Assembly (NCBI RefSeq): GCF_014203115.1
Contig: NZ_JACHIJ010000005.1
Coordinates: 372,001 to 436,000, forward strand
Direction of reading: 5' to 3'
Length of the DNA: 64,000 bases
Source: Afipia massiliensis
Lineage (GTDB): Bacteria; Pseudomonadota; Alphaproteobacteria; Rhizobiales; Xanthobacteraceae
The notes beneath the pieces were generated by a model that saw only the letters and a program-made list of their open reading frames with translations, ran no database searches and was not told the origin of the DNA. Below are positions 1-8,016 of this stretch, piece by piece; the stretch's first letter is position 1, and each line of letters begins with the position of its first letter. The position numbers and the translations under genes are program-made.

Positions 1-747
1 CTCGTCGCCGACATGCAGGCCCAGCGGCCCGATCACATCGCGGTCACCGGCGACCTCGTCAACATCGCGCTGCCACTGGAATTCACCGAAGCCCGCAGAT
101 GGCTCGAGAGCGTCGGCGCGCCCGAGGATGTCTCGCTGGTGCCGGGCAACCACGACGCCTATGTGCGCGGTATCCGCGAGCATTTCCCGTATTCGTGGGC
201 GGATTACTTTCGCGGCGACGGTATCGCGGCAAACAGCGATGCCGCGTTTCCCTATCTGCGCCGCCGCGGCCCGCTGGCGCTGATCGGCGTGTCGACTGCT
301 ATTCCGACCGCGCCCTTCATGGCAACCGGGCGGCTCGGCCAGCAGCAGCGCGGCGATCTTGAAAAACTGCTGCAGCAACTGGCAACCGAGAAGCTGTTTC
401 GCGTGCTGATGATCCATCACCCGCCGAGGACGTCGCCCGGGCGATGGGCGGCGCGGCTGCGCGATTCTGATGAACTGCTGGATCTGATCGCACGTTACGG
501 CGTCGATCTGATTTTGCACGGCCACGACCATCGCCATGCCACGGTCTGGCTCGACGGACCACGTGGGCGCATTCCGGCTATCGGCGTCCCGTCCGCATCA
601 GCGATGGCGCACGGGCACAATCATCCCGCCGCCTACAATCTGTTTTCAATTGAACGCGCCGATGGCGCATGGCGCTGCGATCATCGCGTGCGCGGATTTG
701 CCGACGGCATGATGCTCGGCGAGATCAAGGATGAACGGCTGATTTAA
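1..747 (+). CDS. Metallophosphoesterase, 5' end missing
   Basis: The reading frame is open from the first base, so the true start lies outside the window and only the last 248 codons are seen. The calcineurin-type phosphoesterase motifs are present in order: TGDLVN near the start, GNHDAY, IHHPP and HGHDHRH. These residues bind the two metal ions in the cyclic-nucleotide phosphodiesterase (CpdA/Icc) branch of the family. Only the first D-x-H metal motif is missing, consistent with a cut of some 20 to 40 residues. The substrate cannot be told from sequence; cAMP, other phosphodiesters or a phosphatase role are all possible. The stop overlaps by 4 bases, through a shared TTAA, with the stop of the convergent next gene. 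Confidence 0.88.
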   Translation, partial: LVADMQAQRPDHIAVTGDLVNIALPLEFTEARRWLESVGAPEDVSLVPGNHDAYVRGIREHFPYSWADYFRGDGIAANSDAAFPYLRRRGPLALIGVSTAIPTAPFMATGRLGQQQRGDLEKLLQQLATEKLFRVLMIHHPPRTSPGRWAARLRDSDELLDLIARYGVDLILHGHDHRHATVWLDGPRGRIPAIGVPSASAMAHGHNHPAAYNLFSIERADGAWRCDHRVRGFADGMMLGEIKDERLI

Positions 748-1331
748 ATTCCGCGCAGCGCCATCACGAGCGCGAAGCCGAACAGCGCGGCTAGGCCCGC
801 CGCGAATCCGAACGCGAATGTCCACACAGCGTTGCGGCGTTTCGCGGGCGCAATCGTGGAGACCGCAGCGGCTGAAACCGGTGCTGGTGCTGTCGCCTGG
901 GCCGGCGTCACCACCATCGCGTGCTCGCGTTCGATCAGGCGGCGCGCGATATAGTCGGTCACCGCATCGACCATCACCGGGATGTCGTGCGATTCGGCGA
1001 TCACGATACGGCCGAACCGGGTGTCCTGCGTGAAGCGATAGATGCGCTTGTCGCGGCCCATCGCAATATGCGCCACGGCGTCGATCCACAGCCGCGGCGT
1101 GTCGCCCTGACTGATGCCGCGGTCGAACAGATCGACCCCCGGCGGAATTTCGGAGAACAGCGAATCGAGCGCCTCGTGCAGAATCTCGAGCCGGGCGACC
1201 TCTGCGTCACGCAGATCCACCACGACCCCGGTCCGGTCCGCGGCTTCGATTCGGGCTTTCCGCAGCGCGTCGCGCAACCGAACCGGGCTCGGTTTGCCGG
1301 CCAAATCGTTCGGGGCGCTCTGTTCCGCCAT
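744..1331 (-). CDS. Conserved unknown with C-terminal membrane anchor
   Basis: A 195-residue protein of no function known to me. Residues 1 to about 140 are soluble and mixed in charge. A flexible Ala/Pro/Thr-rich linker follows (about 140-163), then a basic KRR and one hydrophobic segment near 170-193 that should span the inner membrane and leave the bulk of the protein in the cytoplasm (tail-anchored). No enzyme motif is visible. A GAGG stretch lies before the ATG. The gene converges on the metallophosphoesterase. The codon pattern is that of the neighbours and the opposite frames hold only shorter shadows, so I take it as real. Confidence 0.7.
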   Translation of the reverse strand: MAEQSAPNDLAGKPSPVRLRDALRKARIEAADRTGVVVDLRDAEVARLEILHEALDSLFSEIPPGVDLFDRGISQGDTPRLWIDAVAHIAMGRDKRIYRFTQDTRFGRIVIAESHDIPVMVDAVTDYIARRLIEREHAMVVTPAQATAPAPVSAAAVSTIAPAKRRNAVWTFAFGFAAGLAALFGFALVMALRGI

Positions 1332-1454
1332 GATCTGAAAACCTCGGGTTCGATAGCTTTGTTTTGACCCGTTTAATCTATCAGTAACCCTGTTCCCCGC
1401 AAAGGTCCCAGGCGCTTTCGTGGCTCAGTTCGCGGCGTTGTTCATGTCCCAAAA

Positions 1455-1492
1455 TGAAAAAACGGCCCCGTTCCCATGCGGAACAAGGCCGT
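1455..1492 (-). terminator. Rho-independent terminator of the DUF4170 gene
   Basis: ACGGCC at 1462-1467 pairs with GGCCGT at 1487-1492, and GTTCC pairs with GGAAC around a CATGC loop. Read on the minus strand the hairpin is followed by a run of T (the A-rich stretch 1455-1462). It sits 37 bases past the stop of the DUF4170 gene. Confidence 0.8.
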
Positions 1493-1528
1493 AAAATGGG
1501 GCGGGCGACGAACCCCGCCCGGGAGCTA

Positions 1529-1738
1529 TCAGGTGCTGCTGGTACGGTGCGGTTCTTCCACAATGGAGAAACGCACGCCCGCGCGATGGCGGTTTTCTTC
1601 GGAGACGACACGCCAGGCATCCTCGGCCTCCTTGCGGGTCTTGAACGGACCCTGGACCTGAGCCGAGCCTTCCACGAGTTTGTGGAAGTTCATCGAGCCG
1701 AACTCTCCGCCAATCACCCAGAAATTGCTGCCGCTCAT
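1529..1738 (-). CDS. DUF4170 family small protein
   Basis: A 69-residue protein whose sequence (FWVIGGEFGSMNFHKL, then KTRKEAEDAW) matches what I know of DUF4170, a family of short cytoplasmic proteins of unknown role common in Rhizobiales. The usual family length is about 65 to 80 residues, so it is complete. No signal peptide or membrane segment is present. It stands alone, with its own terminator downstream and about 190 bases of free sequence upstream that would hold its promoter. No function should be inferred from the domain name. Confidence 0.88.
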   Translation of the reverse strand: MSGSNFWVIGGEFGSMNFHKLVEGSAQVQGPFKTRKEAEDAWRVVSEENRHRAGVRFSIVEEPHRTSST

Positions 1739-1925
1739 TTGAGTCTCCGTCAGTTAGCTTGAAGTGCAATAGACTGTTCTGTGAACATGATCGTTTCGGA
1801 AAATCAATCCACTTCCCGGTTCATGCTCGGCATTTCAGCCGCGTGCGCCTTCGTGTCGTGTATTGATCCTGGACTATATCTAGTCACGTCGACGCCGTTT
1901 GTAATGCAAATTCTGCAATAATCAA

Positions 1926-3344
1926 TCAATCGGACGAGAACCCGAACGGAACGCTGAGCCGCCGGTAGTCGTCGGGAAGCAGTTCACGGCCGATCGGAAG
2001 TTCAGATCGCGCCGCGCATGTCGGACGATGGCAGACGCGGCATGCGACGCCAATCGGCGTTGGCGCATCGGCGCGAGGCCCGGTTTCATCACTGGTATAG
2101 ATCAGCTTTCCGGCGTGTTCAGCGGCGCAGCCTATCGCAATGGCACGCTCCACGCGCACGGCGCCGAACGAGCCCCCACCGGCGGTGACTGTGCGGGCAA
2201 TGGAAAAAAACCGCTGACCGTCAGGCAATTCCAGCCACTGCGTCACGATCTGACGCGGCGTTTTGAAGGCGCCGTGAACCGACCACAGCGGACAGGCTCC
2301 ACCATGTTTTGCAAAGGGAAAGCCCGCGCCGTCGAGCAGTTTCGAAATATTGCCGGCCGGATCGACACGGATCAAGAAGAACGGGACTTTTTCCGAACCC
2401 GGTCTCTGCAACGTCGTGATGCGATGCGCGGTTTGTTCGAAGCTCGTTCCGAACTGACGCGCCAGCGCCTCAACATCATAACGACGCGTCTCCGCTGCTT
2501 TCGCGAACGCCGAATACGGCATGATAAGCGCCGCGGCGGCGTAACTCGCAAGCGACCGGTGCGCCAAGAGTTCGCCGCTCTTGGTGGAGAACTGGCCGGC
2601 TTTCAACGCTGTACTCATCTCGTCTTCAAATTCGAGATAGGCAAGTTGCTGCGCCAACTGGAAGTTGAAGCTCGCGGTGTCGAGCGAGTCGTCAAACAGG
2701 ATTTCCTTGCGGTGACGGTCCAGCCGCCTGACAGAGCCGAGCATGACATCGGGCGGCAGATGGCGAACGCGAAGATTATGACGACTGCTTAGCCTTTCGA
2801 TAAACCAGCCCGTATCCGCAGGGCCGTGCAAAATACGCTCGGCCGCGTCGTCGAGATCCGCGAAGTTATTTCGGCGGGCAGCCAGAAACCGCCGGACTTC
2901 CGCAACCGGATCGTTGACGTCCAGACCGCCCCGGCTCGAAAGCGATTTAGCGCCTTCTGCCAGCGCGAGCTGTTCTTCGCGGTAGGCCGTATAGAGCCGC
3001 AGGAATGCCTCTGCCAGTCCCGGATAGCCGATTGCGATATCGCTGATTTCAAGCGGTGGGATATCGATGTCGGCGAACATCGGTTCCTTGAGAACCGCCT
3101 GCATACGGGCCGTATGATCGGCACCGCCGTCACCCGCCAGATCCGCGAGATCGATCTTGTATGTGCGGGCGAGGCGCAGCAGCATATCCGCCGTCACCGG
3201 CCGCTGATTGCGCTCCAGAAGCGCCACGTAAGGCGCGGATATATCCAGATCGGCCGCCATATCGGCCTGCGTCAGTCCCAGGTCACGCCGCAGCCGCCGC
3301 AGCCGCGGCCCCATAAAAACCGAGCGGATTGTCGATGTCGCCAT
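1926..3344 (-). CDS. XRE/IrrE-type short-chain acyl-CoA regulator (RamB/ScfR-like)
   Basis: A 472-residue regulator. Residues about 12-66 form an XRE helix-turn-helix (LRRLRRDLGLTQADMAADL, then YVALLERNQRPVT). The central part resembles the IrrE-like fold seen in this family, though a metal motif is not obvious. The C-terminal third carries the clustered cysteines CRVCHRPTC typical of the short-chain fatty-acyl regulators (RamB, ScfR, PccR). In characterised members these proteins sense acyl-CoAs and control acetate, propionate or glyoxylate genes. Divergence from isocitrate lyase, with RamB-like boxes between, supports the same role here; whether it activates or represses aceA is not visible. 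An alternative start is the Met at residue 11. Confidence 0.88.
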   Translation of the reverse strand: MATSTIRSVFMGPRLRRLRRDLGLTQADMAADLDISAPYVALLERNQRPVTADMLLRLARTYKIDLADLAGDGGADHTARMQAVLKEPMFADIDIPPLEISDIAIGYPGLAEAFLRLYTAYREEQLALAEGAKSLSSRGGLDVNDPVAEVRRFLAARRNNFADLDDAAERILHGPADTGWFIERLSSRHNLRVRHLPPDVMLGSVRRLDRHRKEILFDDSLDTASFNFQLAQQLAYLEFEDEMSTALKAGQFSTKSGELLAHRSLASYAAAALIMPYSAFAKAAETRRYDVEALARQFGTSFEQTAHRITTLQRPGSEKVPFFLIRVDPAGNISKLLDGAGFPFAKHGGACPLWSVHGAFKTPRQIVTQWLELPDGQRFFSIARTVTAGGGSFGAVRVERAIAIGCAAEHAGKLIYTSDETGPRADAPTPIGVACRVCHRPTCAARSELPIGRELLPDDYRRLSVPFGFSSD

Positions 3345-3370
3345 GGGCGGTCATCCTGCCAAACTAGCCA

Positions 3371-3415
3371 AATTGTAAAATAATTACAGCATTACAATTA
3401 AAGTTTGTAAAGTCT
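3371..3415. promoter_or_regulatory. Candidate operator for the acyl-CoA regulator
   Basis: AATTGTAA at 3371-3378 and TTACAATT at 3392-3399 are a perfect inverted repeat with a 13-base spacer. TTTGTAAAGTCT at 3404-3415 differs at two places from the TTTGCAAAGTTT form of the corynebacterial RamB box as I recall it. The block lies in the 150-base gap between the regulator and aceA, closer to the regulator start, where it could serve both promoters. Confidence 0.5.
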
Positions 3416-3494
3416 GACAAGCTATCTTCAAAGCCTCTAGCGGTTGGCCGGGCAATGCGTTGAAACATTGGTAACTTCACAAGGGATCACAACC

Positions 3495-5135
3495 ATGAAT
3501 TACCAATCGCGCGGACTTACCGACCAAGCAATTCAGGGCCCGGCTTCCTACCAGAGCGAAATCGCTGCGGCGGAAACCCTGCTCAAGGACAAGGGCACGT
3601 GGAACGGCGTGACCGCCGAAGCCGTCGCCCGCATGCGCCTGCAGAACCGTTTCAAGACCGGTCTGGACGTCGCCCGCTACACCGCTGACGTGATGCGCGC
3701 GGATATGGCTGCCTATGACGCGGATCCCACCAAGTACACACAGTCGCTGGGTTGCTGGCACGGCTTCATCGCCCAGCAGAAGCTGATCTCGATCAAGAAG
3801 CATTTCGGTGGCAAGACCGACCGACGCTACCTCTACCTGTCGGGCTGGATGATCGCAGCGCTGCGCTCGGAGTTCGGTCCGCTTCCGGATCAGTCGATGC
3901 ATGAGAAGACCTCGGTGCCGGCGCTGATCGAAGAACTCTACACGTTCCTGCGTCAGGCCGACTCGCGCGAGCTCAACGATATCTTCCGCGAACTCGACGC
4001 TGCGCGTAAGGCCGGCGACAAGGCCAAGGAAACCGCGCTGATCGCGAAGATCGACAACTTCCAGACCCACGTCGTGCCGGTCATCGCCGACATCGACGCA
4101 GGCTTCGGCAATGCGGAAGCAACCTATCTGCTCGCCAAGAAGATGATCGAAGCAGGCGCGTGCGCCCTGCAGATCGAAAATCAGGTGTCCGACGAAAAGC
4201 AGTGTGGCCATCAGGACGGCAAGGTGACTGTGCCGCACGAAGTCTTCCTCGCGAAGATCCGTGCGTGCCGCCACGCATTCCTCGAAATGGGCGTGGACAA
4301 CGGCATTATCGTGACCCGCACCGACTCGCTCGGCGCAGGCCTCACGCAGCAGATCGCTGTCAGCCACAAGCCGGGCGACCTCGGCGACCAGTACAACAGC
4401 TTCCTCGACTGCGACGAAGTTGACGCGTCCAAGATCGGCAACGGCGACGTCATCATCAGCCGCAACGGCAAGCTACTGCGTCCGAAGCGTCTGCCGAGCA
4501 ACCTGTATCAGTTCCGCTCCGGCACCGGCGTCGACCGCTGCGTTCTCGACAGCATCACCTCGCTGCAGAACGGCGCTGACCTTCTGTGGATCGAAACCGA
4601 GCGGCCGAACATCGCGCAGATCGCCGAAATGGTCGATCGCGTCCGCGAAGTGATCCCGAACGCGAAGCTAGCCTACAACAACTCGCCGTCGTTCAACTGG
4701 ACGCTGAACTTCCGCTGGCAGGTGTTCGACGAGTGGAAGGCGGCCGGCAAGGACGTCAGCAAGTACAACCGCGCCGAGCTGATGAAGGTGGAGTATGACG
4801 AGACGCCGCTGGCGATCGAAGCCGACCAGCTCATCCGCACCTTCCAGGCAGATTCGGCCAAGCGCGCCGGCATCTTCCACCACCTGATCACGTTGCCGAC
4901 CTATCACACGGCAGCGCTGTCGACCGATAACCTCTCGAAGGAATATTTCGGCGACCAGGGCATGCTGGGATACGTGAAGAACGTTCAGCGTGCGGAAATC
5001 CGCCAGGGTATCGCCTGCGCGAAGCACCAGAACATGGCCGGCTCCGACATCGGCGACGACCACAAGGAATACTTCGCCGGTGAAGCAGCACTGAAGGCGG
5101 GCGGCGCCCACAACACAATGAACCAGTTCGGCTAA
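3495..5135 (+). CDS. aceA: Isocitrate lyase
   Basis: A 546-residue isocitrate lyase that splits isocitrate into glyoxylate and succinate, the first step of the glyoxylate shunt used for growth on acetate and fatty acids. The catalytic cysteine motif is K-Q-C-G-H with Cys at about residue 237. The length and the KQCGH form fit the long bacterial subclass rather than the about 430-residue E. coli type. The ATG at 3495 was chosen over an earlier in-frame start at 3444 because AAGGGA lies 8 bases before it and the known N-terminus of this subclass starts here. It has its own terminator. Fatty-acid genes at 9.7-16 kb would supply its acetyl-CoA. Confidence 0.97.
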   Translation: MNYQSRGLTDQAIQGPASYQSEIAAAETLLKDKGTWNGVTAEAVARMRLQNRFKTGLDVARYTADVMRADMAAYDADPTKYTQSLGCWHGFIAQQKLISIKKHFGGKTDRRYLYLSGWMIAALRSEFGPLPDQSMHEKTSVPALIEELYTFLRQADSRELNDIFRELDAARKAGDKAKETALIAKIDNFQTHVVPVIADIDAGFGNAEATYLLAKKMIEAGACALQIENQVSDEKQCGHQDGKVTVPHEVFLAKIRACRHAFLEMGVDNGIIVTRTDSLGAGLTQQIAVSHKPGDLGDQYNSFLDCDEVDASKIGNGDVIISRNGKLLRPKRLPSNLYQFRSGTGVDRCVLDSITSLQNGADLLWIETERPNIAQIAEMVDRVREVIPNAKLAYNNSPSFNWTLNFRWQVFDEWKAAGKDVSKYNRAELMKVEYDETPLAIEADQLIRTFQADSAKRAGIFHHLITLPTYHTAALSTDNLSKEYFGDQGMLGYVKNVQRAEIRQGIACAKHQNMAGSDIGDDHKEYFAGEAALKAGGAHNTMNQFG

Positions 5136-5165
5136 CGAACGGCTCGACACAATCACAAAAACAGA

Positions 5166-5193
5166 ATGCCCGGCCTCAAGCCGGGCATTTTTG
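5166..5193 (+). terminator. Rho-independent terminator of aceA
   Basis: ATGCCCGGC at 5166-5174 pairs perfectly with GCCGGGCAT at 5180-5188 around a five-base loop, and TTTTT follows. It lies 30 bases past the aceA stop. Confidence 0.9.
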
Positions 5194-5255
5194 CATCTGG
5201 TATCGAGTTGATGTCGCAGCAGGTCGTCGGCTAACGGAGCACCTCGATTATTTTC

Positions 5256-5340
5256 GTCATGGCCGGGCTTGTCCCGGCCATCCACGTCTTGTTTGATACT
5301 GACGTAAGGCGTGGATGCCCGGGACAAGCCCGGGCATGAC
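5256..5340. repeat. Intergenic palindromic repeat, copy 1
   Basis: An 85-base element that begins GTCATGGCCGGGC and ends GCCCGGGCATGAC. Its two halves are inverted (GGCCGGGCTTGTCCCGGCC is itself a hairpin, as is GCCCGGGACAAGCCCGGGC), and GGATGG/CCATCC-like arms join them, so the whole can fold as a long cruciform. Two more copies are at 22406-22489 and 25602-25723. It ends 42 bases before the transglycosylase start. Confidence 0.88.
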
Positions 5341-5382
5341 AAAGAAAATCACTTTGCGCCAATCGGCCAACGCGGTGAGTTT

Positions 5383-6609
5383 ATGCTGAAGCAATTTTCC
5401 AGATTCTGGTTTCTTATTCTCGCCGTGACATCGATCGCCTCCCCCGCCTTCGCCCAAAGTGGCGCGCGCTGCCACGGCGGGCAGAGTTTCGATCAGTTCC
5501 TGACACGACTGAAACAGGACGCTATCGCTGCCGGTGTGTCGCAACGCGCGATTGCCGCCGCCTCCCCTGGCATGGTGTACGACCAGGGCATTGTGAATCG
5601 CGACAGGGGCCAGCGCGTTTTCGGCCAGATTTTCACCGAGTTCGCCGGCCGCATGGCGACCGAGGGGCGCAGGGTGAAGGGGCAGCAGCTGATCCAGACC
5701 CATGCTCAGGCCTTTGCGCGCGCCGAGAAGGAGTACGGTATTCCGCCCGCGGTGATCGCCGCGTTCTGGGCTTTGGAAAGCGACTTCGGCGTAGTGCAAG
5801 GCAAGCTGCCGACGCTGCGCTCGCTGGTGTCGCTCGCCTATGACTGCCGTCGTTCCGAGATGTTCCGGCAGGAGACCATCGCCGCCCTGAAGATCATCGA
5901 CCGCGGTGATCTTTCACCTTCCGAGATGATCGGCTCATGGGCCGGTGAACTCGGCCAGACGCAATTTCTGCCGCGTCATTACTTCGATTACGCCGTGGAC
6001 TACGATGGCGACGGCCACCGCAACATGCTGCGCAGCGCGCCCGACGTGATCGGCTCGACCGCGAACTACATCGCGAACGGATTGAAGTGGCGACGCGGCG
6101 AGCCTTGGCTGCAGGAAATCCGCGTGCCCGCAAATCTTCCGTGGGATCAGGCCGATTTGACTATCAAACATCCGCGCTCAAAATGGGCTGCGTGGGGCGT
6201 GACCTATGCCGACGGACGTCCGCTGCCGAAGGATGACCTGGCCGCCTCGGTGCTGCTGCCGATGGGCCGCCTTGGGCCGGCATTCCTCGCCTATCCGAAT
6301 TTCGCCGCCTATACCGAATGGAATAACTCGCTGATCTATTCGACCACGGCCGGCTATCTTGCTACCCGCATCGCAGGCGCGGGTCCGATGCGAAAGCCTG
6401 CAGCGCCGGTGGCGCAATTGCCGTTCAACGAGATCAAGGAATTGCAGCAACTGCTCGCGCGGCAAGGCTACAACGTCGGCAAGATCGACGGCATTCTCGG
6501 CCAGCAAAGCCGCATCGCGATCAAAACCATGCAGGCGAAGTACGGCCTGCCCGCCGATTCATGGCCGACCGCCGAACTGCTGGCGCGCATGCGTGGCGGC
6601 CCCGGCTGA
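5383..6609 (+). CDS. Lytic murein transglycosylase (MltB/SLT_2 type)
   Basis: A 408-residue exported enzyme that should cleave the MurNAc-GlcNAc bond of peptidoglycan to give 1,6-anhydro ends. The signal peptide is residues 1 to about 22, ending ASPAFA. The SLT_2 domain follows (about 35-310) with the catalytic Glu in WALESDFG, then a C-terminal peptidoglycan-binding domain (about 340-405, with LQQLLARQGYNVGKIDG). No lipobox is present, so it is likely periplasmic and soluble rather than an outer-membrane lipoprotein. The ATG at 5383 was preferred to 5311 because GGTGAG precedes it, the signal peptide begins there, and the earlier start would lie within the palindromic repeat. Confidence 0.93.
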   Translation: MLKQFSRFWFLILAVTSIASPAFAQSGARCHGGQSFDQFLTRLKQDAIAAGVSQRAIAAASPGMVYDQGIVNRDRGQRVFGQIFTEFAGRMATEGRRVKGQQLIQTHAQAFARAEKEYGIPPAVIAAFWALESDFGVVQGKLPTLRSLVSLAYDCRRSEMFRQETIAALKIIDRGDLSPSEMIGSWAGELGQTQFLPRHYFDYAVDYDGDGHRNMLRSAPDVIGSTANYIANGLKWRRGEPWLQEIRVPANLPWDQADLTIKHPRSKWAAWGVTYADGRPLPKDDLAASVLLPMGRLGPAFLAYPNFAAYTEWNNSLIYSTTAGYLATRIAGAGPMRKPAAPVAQLPFNEIKELQQLLARQGYNVGKIDGILGQQSRIAIKTMQAKYGLPADSWPTAELLARMRGGPG

Positions 6610-6703
6610 TTGTCACCGGTCAGTGCCTTGTAAGGCCACGGAGAACATCTACATCGGGCTAGCCTGACTTCACGGCAAGATTTTCCCTGAAAGGTCGCCC
6701 AAC

Positions 6704-7213
6704 GTGTCCATCTCATTCTACGACGGCTCAGCTCCTGTCTTCATCCGCACATTGAACGCACTTTCCGCCATTCTCACAAAGGCCGAGGCCCACGCCGCCG
6801 CGAACAAGATCGCGCCAAACGACCTGCTTGAGGCGCGGTTGCACCCGACGATGTACCCGCTGACGAAGCAGGTTCAGCTTGCATGCGATTTCTCCGGCAA
6901 GGCTTGCGCACGTTTCACGCAGACCGAACTGCCGGTGATGGCCGACACCGAGACCACCTTCGCGGAATTGCAGGCGCGGATCAAAAAGGTTCTGGCGAAC
7001 ATCGAGGCGCTGCCGGCAGACAAGTATGAAGGTGCCGAAAAACGCGAGATCACGTTTCCGGTTGGTCCCGGTAAGACCATGACCCTGACCGGCCAGCAGT
7101 TCCTCAATCACTCGGCGATGCCGCAGTTCTTTTTCCATTGCACCACGGCCTACGACATTTTGCGTCACAAGGGCGTCGAGCTCGGCAAACGCGACTTCCT
7201 CGGCGTCGCGTAA
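6704..7213 (+). CDS. DUF1993 family protein, first of a tandem pair
   Basis: A 169-residue cytoplasmic protein of the DUF1993 family, whose biochemical role is unknown to me. The family has a helical bundle resembling DinB-like proteins. Helical N-terminal segments include FIRTLNALSAILTKAEAH, and the C-terminus has AYDILRH and GVELGKRDFLG. The start is GTG, with GAAAGG about ten bases before it. A paralogue follows after 37 bases in the same direction, so the two are probably co-transcribed. No signal peptide or membrane segment is visible. Confidence 0.87.
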   Translation: MSISFYDGSAPVFIRTLNALSAILTKAEAHAAANKIAPNDLLEARLHPTMYPLTKQVQLACDFSGKACARFTQTELPVMADTETTFAELQARIKKVLANIEALPADKYEGAEKREITFPVGPGKTMTLTGQQFLNHSAMPQFFFHCTTAYDILRHKGVELGKRDFLGVA

Positions 7214-7250
7214 GCGTTAGCGCGTTTCATACGCCCGGAAAGGCATCTTC

Positions 7251-7754
7251 ATGTCGTTGTTCGATTCGTCAGTGCCGGCGTTTGTCCAGACCCTGACCAG
7301 TCTTTCCGCGGTTCTCGACAAGGCCGAAGCGCACGCGAAGGCCAGAAGAATTCAGCCGGACGTCCTGCTTGGCGCGCGGCTGTTTCCCGACATGTTTCCG
7401 CTCACCCTCCAGATCCAGCACGCATGCGATCTGGCGGGGCGAGCCTGCGCACGTCTCGCACAGGTTGAAATTCCGATCACTGCCGACACCGAAACGACCT
7501 TCGCCGAGTTGAAGCAACGCATCGGGAACGCCATCGCGTATGTGAGAGCATTCAAACGCTCCCAATTCGACGGTGCGGAAACACGAAACGTCACCGTCGA
7601 CGTTGGAGCCGGGCAACCCGTGACCCTCAGCGGCCAGCGGTATTTGAGCAATTTCGCCCTGCCGAGTTTCTATTTTCACGCCACCACAGCGTACGACATC
7701 CTGCGTCACAACGGCGTCGAACTGGGGAAGCGAGATTTCCTCGGCGAGATCTGA
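7251..7754 (+). CDS. DUF1993 family protein, second of a tandem pair
   Basis: A 167-residue paralogue of the gene just upstream. The two share the layout, the AYDILRH and GVELGKRDFLG endings and the QxxxACDxxGxACAR block, and differ by substitutions along the whole length, so the duplication is old rather than recent. GGAAAGG lies 7 bases before the ATG. Function is unknown; the family may act on small electrophiles or be structural, but nothing here decides it. The old yellow enzyme downstream is a possible functional partner only by position. Confidence 0.87.
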   Translation: MSLFDSSVPAFVQTLTSLSAVLDKAEAHAKARRIQPDVLLGARLFPDMFPLTLQIQHACDLAGRACARLAQVEIPITADTETTFAELKQRIGNAIAYVRAFKRSQFDGAETRNVTVDVGAGQPVTLSGQRYLSNFALPSFYFHATTAYDILRHNGVELGKRDFLGEI

Positions 7755-8016
7755 TTCCAACGCCAATTGCCGCGCAAAATGGCGCCGACAGTGCCTTTCG
7801 GCTTCCCGACGACCAGTTGGGAGATCACCATGCTGCATCATCTCCTGACGTCGAATGAATCCTTCTGCGTAAATGCGGAAGCACTATTTTCGGTCAGGAA
7901 ACATGCCTGCCATTCGGTACGGCTGAATCGGCACTTTTCAATCGGCTGTGACTTGCGTTTTCAGAAGCGCGACCCTTACATGCATCTGCATTGAAATCGC
8001 CTCAGGAAAGCAAACC

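Noticed and set aside
7767-7994. 75-codon frame before the alkene reductase
   Set aside because: No recognisable product, no good ribosome-binding site, and composition unlike the neighbours. The gap more likely holds the reductase promoter.
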